From Ectocarpus siliculosus (Eukaryota > Sar > Phaeophyceae > Ectocarpales > Ectocarpaceae): DNA of 64,000 bases. Positions 60,001-64,000 of the stretch are shown here, piece after piece. A model generated the notes under the pieces. That model was not told the origin of the DNA. It searched no databases and saw only the letters and a program-made list of their open reading frames with translations. A program made the position numbers and the translations under genes. Numbering within the stretch: the stretch's first letter is position 1; each line of letters opens with the position of its first letter. Where the stretch lies: contig FN649744.1 of the NCBI GenBank assembly GCA_000310025.1, positions 398,850 to 462,849 on the forward strand. Direction: 5' to 3'.

Positions 60001-62885
60001 GGAACTGAAGCCATTGTCTGATTCTTGCGCGTCATCTCGCCTGGGTGCCTGCGACGCTGCAGCTGACCAGCATCCTAAGCAGGTCCTCCTTCATGCCTTC
60101 TAGAAGAGGATCCAGCCTCACCCACTTGTGCTTGAGAATGGCGTGGAGGGATCGAAGGCAGGCCTGTCGCCACAATGGAGGAGTGAACATGAAACAGGAT
60201 GCCACAATGAAGCAGGACGACGTTGCACGTAGGCCACACGCTTAGGACATTGATGGTTCACTCCGGGAACACTTGGTGGTCCAAGAACATTGAGATGTTT
60301 TCGCAACTACAGGTGATCCGAGCCTCGCCATTTCCGACGTATCAACCCAAGACCGTGCCATCAACTGGTGTTTAGGTCGGAGGCGTCACCAAGGACAACG
60401 ACTTGAGAACACACTATACGGTGGAAACCAAGTGAAACAGAGACTTTCAACATCGATCAGATCGGCCAAATCGGGTGGAAACAGCGAAGGTCGTTTCTTG
60501 GTTTTCAGGGGATCAATTTCATCCCGTGAACCCGACGTGCTGCGTACTCTGCGCGTGCTAGGGAAACGGGAGTGTCAGGGTTGGGGATGTACCTCCTGCA
60601 TAGCGTGTATTTGGGGGGTGTAAAAAAATTGGTTGAATTTCAACACGGTACGACACGCGTTTATGTACCCATTCTTGTGGTGGCGCTTCTAATGGCCTGT
60701 CGAGCAATCGTGGAAACTGGTGTTCACGTTCCAGATGGCCCCGTCGCAGTCATTCATCTCAGGGCAGGGGCTAGGCTAGCGGCCAAGAACAAGGAATGAC
60801 GCTTGTGAATTCCGTTAAGATATTGACAAACAACATTTTTGTCAAACGTTAACGTCCATCTACGAACAAGGAGACTGCCCTACAATCTTCGCTGAAAAAC
60901 AATTTAAACCGATTTCAGCGGCATATGCGTGGTTGGAGAGCTCTCTAGCGCATATTTACGACTTTGGGCGTTCTCGTTGGACGCCGTTGGTTGCGAACAT
61001 AAGAATTTTATCCCCTTCCTCGACTCAGTATTTGGTTTTGATCGATTAGCGCCTTCGGACGGCTTCCTTCGAACGCCGAAGACGTTTTCATCACAATGGT
61101 GCCTCGGTACTCTCTCCGTGTGCACTATTGAAGACGAAGGACTGATGCCTACACGTCACGCGGTGCATTCGTTTACATTATTACCTTGTCGAAAGGGAGC
61201 CCCGATATGTTGTCTGTAGCACAACGACAGCTCGGTTGAACCTATAACATCTAACCAAACCTATCCCTACAGCTCCATTTAACCTTTAAGAGGAGGGCAG
61301 TGTTTACCCTTGGAACAACCGACTCGCTACCTCACCGAACGAGTTGAATTTTTAGGTTCTCCGACGTTTGACGACCCTGACCGACCTGCACGCGTGATTG
61401 TACGGTAGCAGTCTCCAACTACGGGGTGCTCTCCCTCTCGGCGAGCAACACCAACAACACGCACCTTGGCCGTGGCTCTCATCTGCCTCTGGAAGACTTC
61501 GTCATCAGCGGTGGCTTCGTTGCCGTAGTTGAATTCGTCCAGAACTTCGCTTGCGACTGAGTCGGTAAAGGATGCCATCATGTCAGGTCGCTCTTCGATG
61601 TCGTCCGCTGCTGCCTGCGTAGTAGGCGATGTTATGGTCGTTTTCTTAAGGCGAATACCGTTTGGCGTTTACTCAGCACCGTCCTTTTCCAATACGGGCC
61701 CAATCAAGTGATACGATCTGGGTCCACACTGGGCGTCCTCTTATATCCAACAGACCCGTTTCGTCATAAACAACAAAACTTGAGTGTGACTACTATACGG
61801 CATCACTGTAGGTGGTCGCCGTTGTACGGTCGGTGAAGGTGTACTACGCCAATGGTACACCGATGTTGCGATGTTAACCCAGCGCGAGCACATGGATTTG
61901 GGAGTTGTTGCCGGTTGAGAAGGCATTGACACCGGCTCGACCTCTGTAGGTACCCACCTCTTCTTGATCTACGAGATCAATGGCCGCCCGTTTCGTAAAC
62001 CGCTTGATATCAACGATCATCCCACGACGGCACAGCACGGAATCCGTGTCAACACTGTGGGTGCACGTACGCGTTTTGGTGCCGGCACGTCAGCGGTCAG
62101 AGGACGGCCGTTATTCCACTTCTGCACCCACCTCGTCCAGGGCCGAGAGCAAATCAGCCGCTCCTTTCGCCGCCCCGCAAAGGCTTCCCACTACCCCTTG
62201 CGTCAAGCACTCCTGGACGAATGGTCTATCCTGCGAGAATCGCGATATTAGGTTCCACAGCCCGTTGGCCGCGAGAGTTGATGTTCTGCGGGCACGGCAG
62301 TGAGAGGGAAATTAAGATATTTCAACATTGCTGTACTGGCTGGACGGTATTTTGCCCCGATTCTGTGCAACCCAAATCACCTAGAAATGAGTTGTTGTTG
62401 ATGTTGCTTGCTCGATTTGGTAGATCGTTATGATCTAAGCGCCCCACCACCGCTCCATTCGCTCGAGAGCTTTCGTGCCAACAGGTCGAGACAAGACAAA
62501 ATGACGTGTCGCACTTGCAACAAATTGAAACCATGGAAGTCATCCTACAGATACAACACGTCAGCACCTCTTTTCAATTTATTTCTGGTGTTACGCTTGT
62601 GACAATAATACGACACGCCTCTCCCATATTGTTCTCATTATTGTGTTGGTCAACCCCTGCTAGAGCTTATTCCAACCATGCCTGCCCACGACATGTGTGT
62701 GTTGTGGTAAGTTGCATGATGGAGAGTCGGCGCCTCCGCCAAGTAACACCCACCCTTCCTCTCCGTGAGCAAGAGCAACCCCGATAGACGTCAGAAAGGT
62801 CTGCATCATCTTGGTTTCCTTGCAGATTTCGGCCGTTATCCACGGCTTGCGCGCGAGGTTGCACAGCGCGCCTGTTGCGCACTCC
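48072..62885 (-). CDS. Large armadillo/HEAT-like repeat protein, 25 or more exons
   Basis: Helical-repeat scaffold; the role is unknown. Exons on the minus strand: 62885-62754, 62285-62132, 61614-61465, 60163-60041, 59887-59783, 59485-59321, 58952-58803, 58254-58151, 57336-57154, 56952-56880, 56614-56553, 56458-56329, 56161-56096, 55686-55569, 54604-54441, 54312-54184, 53522-about 53395, about 53356-53242, 53126-52875, 52202-about 52104, 51424-51236, 50517-50306, 49715-49558, 49134-48741 and 48185-48072. Phase agrees at nearly all of the junctions from 62885 to 51236 and from 49715 to 48072. Between 51236 and 49715 at least one exon is missing. Armadillo-type helices include ECATGALCNLARKPWIT, TLAANGLWNLISRF, ACLRSLHAILKHKWVRLDPL, VNEVSMAIMCNLSHDVCCDL, GLWALVQLADANGSTVSMRL and YLIILRSAKRVRRVRAVLKR. 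Acidic or Ser-rich linkers (GDDEGNDSSSEEEN, VGEDDSDYDE) separate them. About 1,220 residues are visible; start and stop were not found. The intron after 60041 appears to be GC-AG. Confidence 0.75.
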
Positions 62886-63789
62886 CTGCATCGGTTGCAC
62901 GTGGGTCACACACAGCAAGAAGCGTCGCAGAGATCGGACACACCGCGGCTGGTGTTTAACTAGGCGCACGTAGACAAGAGTACCAGACGACGAACACATA
63001 CTAAGGCTGATGAGTGGTACATTGGGAAATACGCGAGAGATCGACAACATTGACTCGAACAAAAAATGTCGACTTCGCACAACAACTGCAGGAGCAGAAT
63101 GCAGCAATATAGCAAGGCTTAGAGTGCCAGAGGTCAACGAGCGGAGTGTGAGGGGACCCGCCGAGAACAATGGTGGTCGACTTGCGGTACAGCCTCCGAA
63201 GTAAAACAAGAGGTGTAGAAGGAGAGGTACAAGGTGAGCCAATTTTCCGCTAGCGGGTTTCCTTGCCCAATGCGAGGTCGCGTTCCGAGTAGAGTACGAC
63301 TAGAGCTTTGAGAGATGGAAGAAGAAGCATAGTCCGACGTCTGTCTCGCGCACATCATGCTCTAAGCAAGTGGCAAGCATCAGTGATCACACATAGCTTC
63401 AGGTGATTTCAGGTGAACTGAGACAATGCTTTTATCTATTTCCTCTATCGCCTGCAGCCAGGCGCACATTGAGCGAAGAAAACCGTTTGTAGTTTATGCG
63501 GTATACACGACGAGGTCTCCTCCCGCGGGCAAGCCATATTGCAAGCGGTTTGGACACGCTGGGGCAACGATTCATGATTCGCGTCGACCTTCAAATCCCT
63601 CCGTCCGGTCTCTGCGTCATCCCACATAGTTTTATCCTTTTCCGTAATAATTGGATCGTCGGCTGCTGAATGTCAGTTAGGAACGACCCGCATCCCCACT
63701 GTGTGAACACTCTTGCCGTGAAACTTTGTTGCTGCTCCGTAACTAGAAAATGTTCCTCACCGTACCTCTGATATCCTGCCATTTGGCCC
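62886..63789. other. Region upstream of the first visible armadillo exon
   Basis: The first visible armadillo exon starts with phase 2, so at least one more exon must lie here or beyond the window. Candidates such as minus-strand 63770-63600 (RYGEEHFLVTEQQQSFTARV) lack a donor that fits the required phase. I assign none. Confidence 0.4.
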
Positions 63790-64000
63790 AAGTCTTACCC
63801 CCCCCCCCCCCAGAAGCCCCCCCCCCCCCGGGGGCCTTGCGCCCGGGGATGGCTTCCTTCCCCCGGGCCACCCGCTGAAAAAAAAAACGAATACCCTTCG
63901 CGAACACCGAAACCAGGGTACCTTTTTTTTTTTTTCCAGCTTTTGTTTTTGGAGGAGGCCCATGTCGGTCGGGAAGCAAACACTTGGGTTTGCGGGGGAC
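63790..64000. other. Low-quality tail of the window
   Basis: Homopolymer-inflated sequence (runs of C, A and T of 9-13 bases) looks like the poor region at 41690-42235, probably the edge of another contig gap. The three open frames here are artefacts. Confidence 0.75.

Overview
This window is eukaryotic nuclear DNA. Its genes are split by many introns of roughly 70-1,000 bases with GT-AG borders (and two likely GC-AG borders). The genes are well spaced, and introns and spacers are full of microsatellites and minisatellites. Coding regions are GC-rich and carry long Gln, Gly and Ala runs. Together with the two-domain cytidine-deaminase-like protein and the HSF type, this suggests an intron-rich alga, most likely a stramenopile such as a brown alga. 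That assignment is inference; no marker here proves the species. The window holds three 100-base N gaps and two stretches of poor-quality sequence.

Layout. 1-1.1 kb: two inverted tRNA-like (SINE-like) repeat copies. 1.1-5.1 kb, minus: PRP38A, a core splicing factor, in five exons. 7.5-12.9 kb, plus: a cytidine-deaminase-like gene of about eight exons. 13-15 kb: no certain gene. 15.0-18.4 kb, plus: an unrecognised gene of about eight exons. 18.4-22.8 kb: spacer with dispersed repeats. 22.8-35.2 kb, plus: a very large heat shock transcription factor (HSF), about 1,270 residues plus a gap. 35.2-40.4 kb: spacer rich in CAG and GGCA repeats. 40.5-44.2 kb, minus: an unrecognised low-complexity protein in five exons. 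44.9-47.9 kb, minus: scattered likely exons that I could not chain. 48.1-62.9 kb, minus: a large armadillo/HEAT-like repeat protein with at least 25 exons, whose 5' end I could not find. 62.9-64 kb: no certain gene and a low-quality tail.

The genes do not form a pathway: they are unrelated eukaryotic housekeeping and regulatory genes lying side by side. I assigned exons by eye from splice signals, and I checked that reading phase carries across each proposed junction. Where phases agree over many junctions (PRP38A, HSF, the 40-44 kb gene, most of the armadillo gene) the models are strong. Where they do not, the entry says so. I found no sign of a defence system, CRISPR array, operon or virus. 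The most interesting items are the oversized HSF, the deaminase-like gene with an apparently missing zinc cysteine and a GC-AG intron, the armadillo gene, and a repeat family copied in two places.
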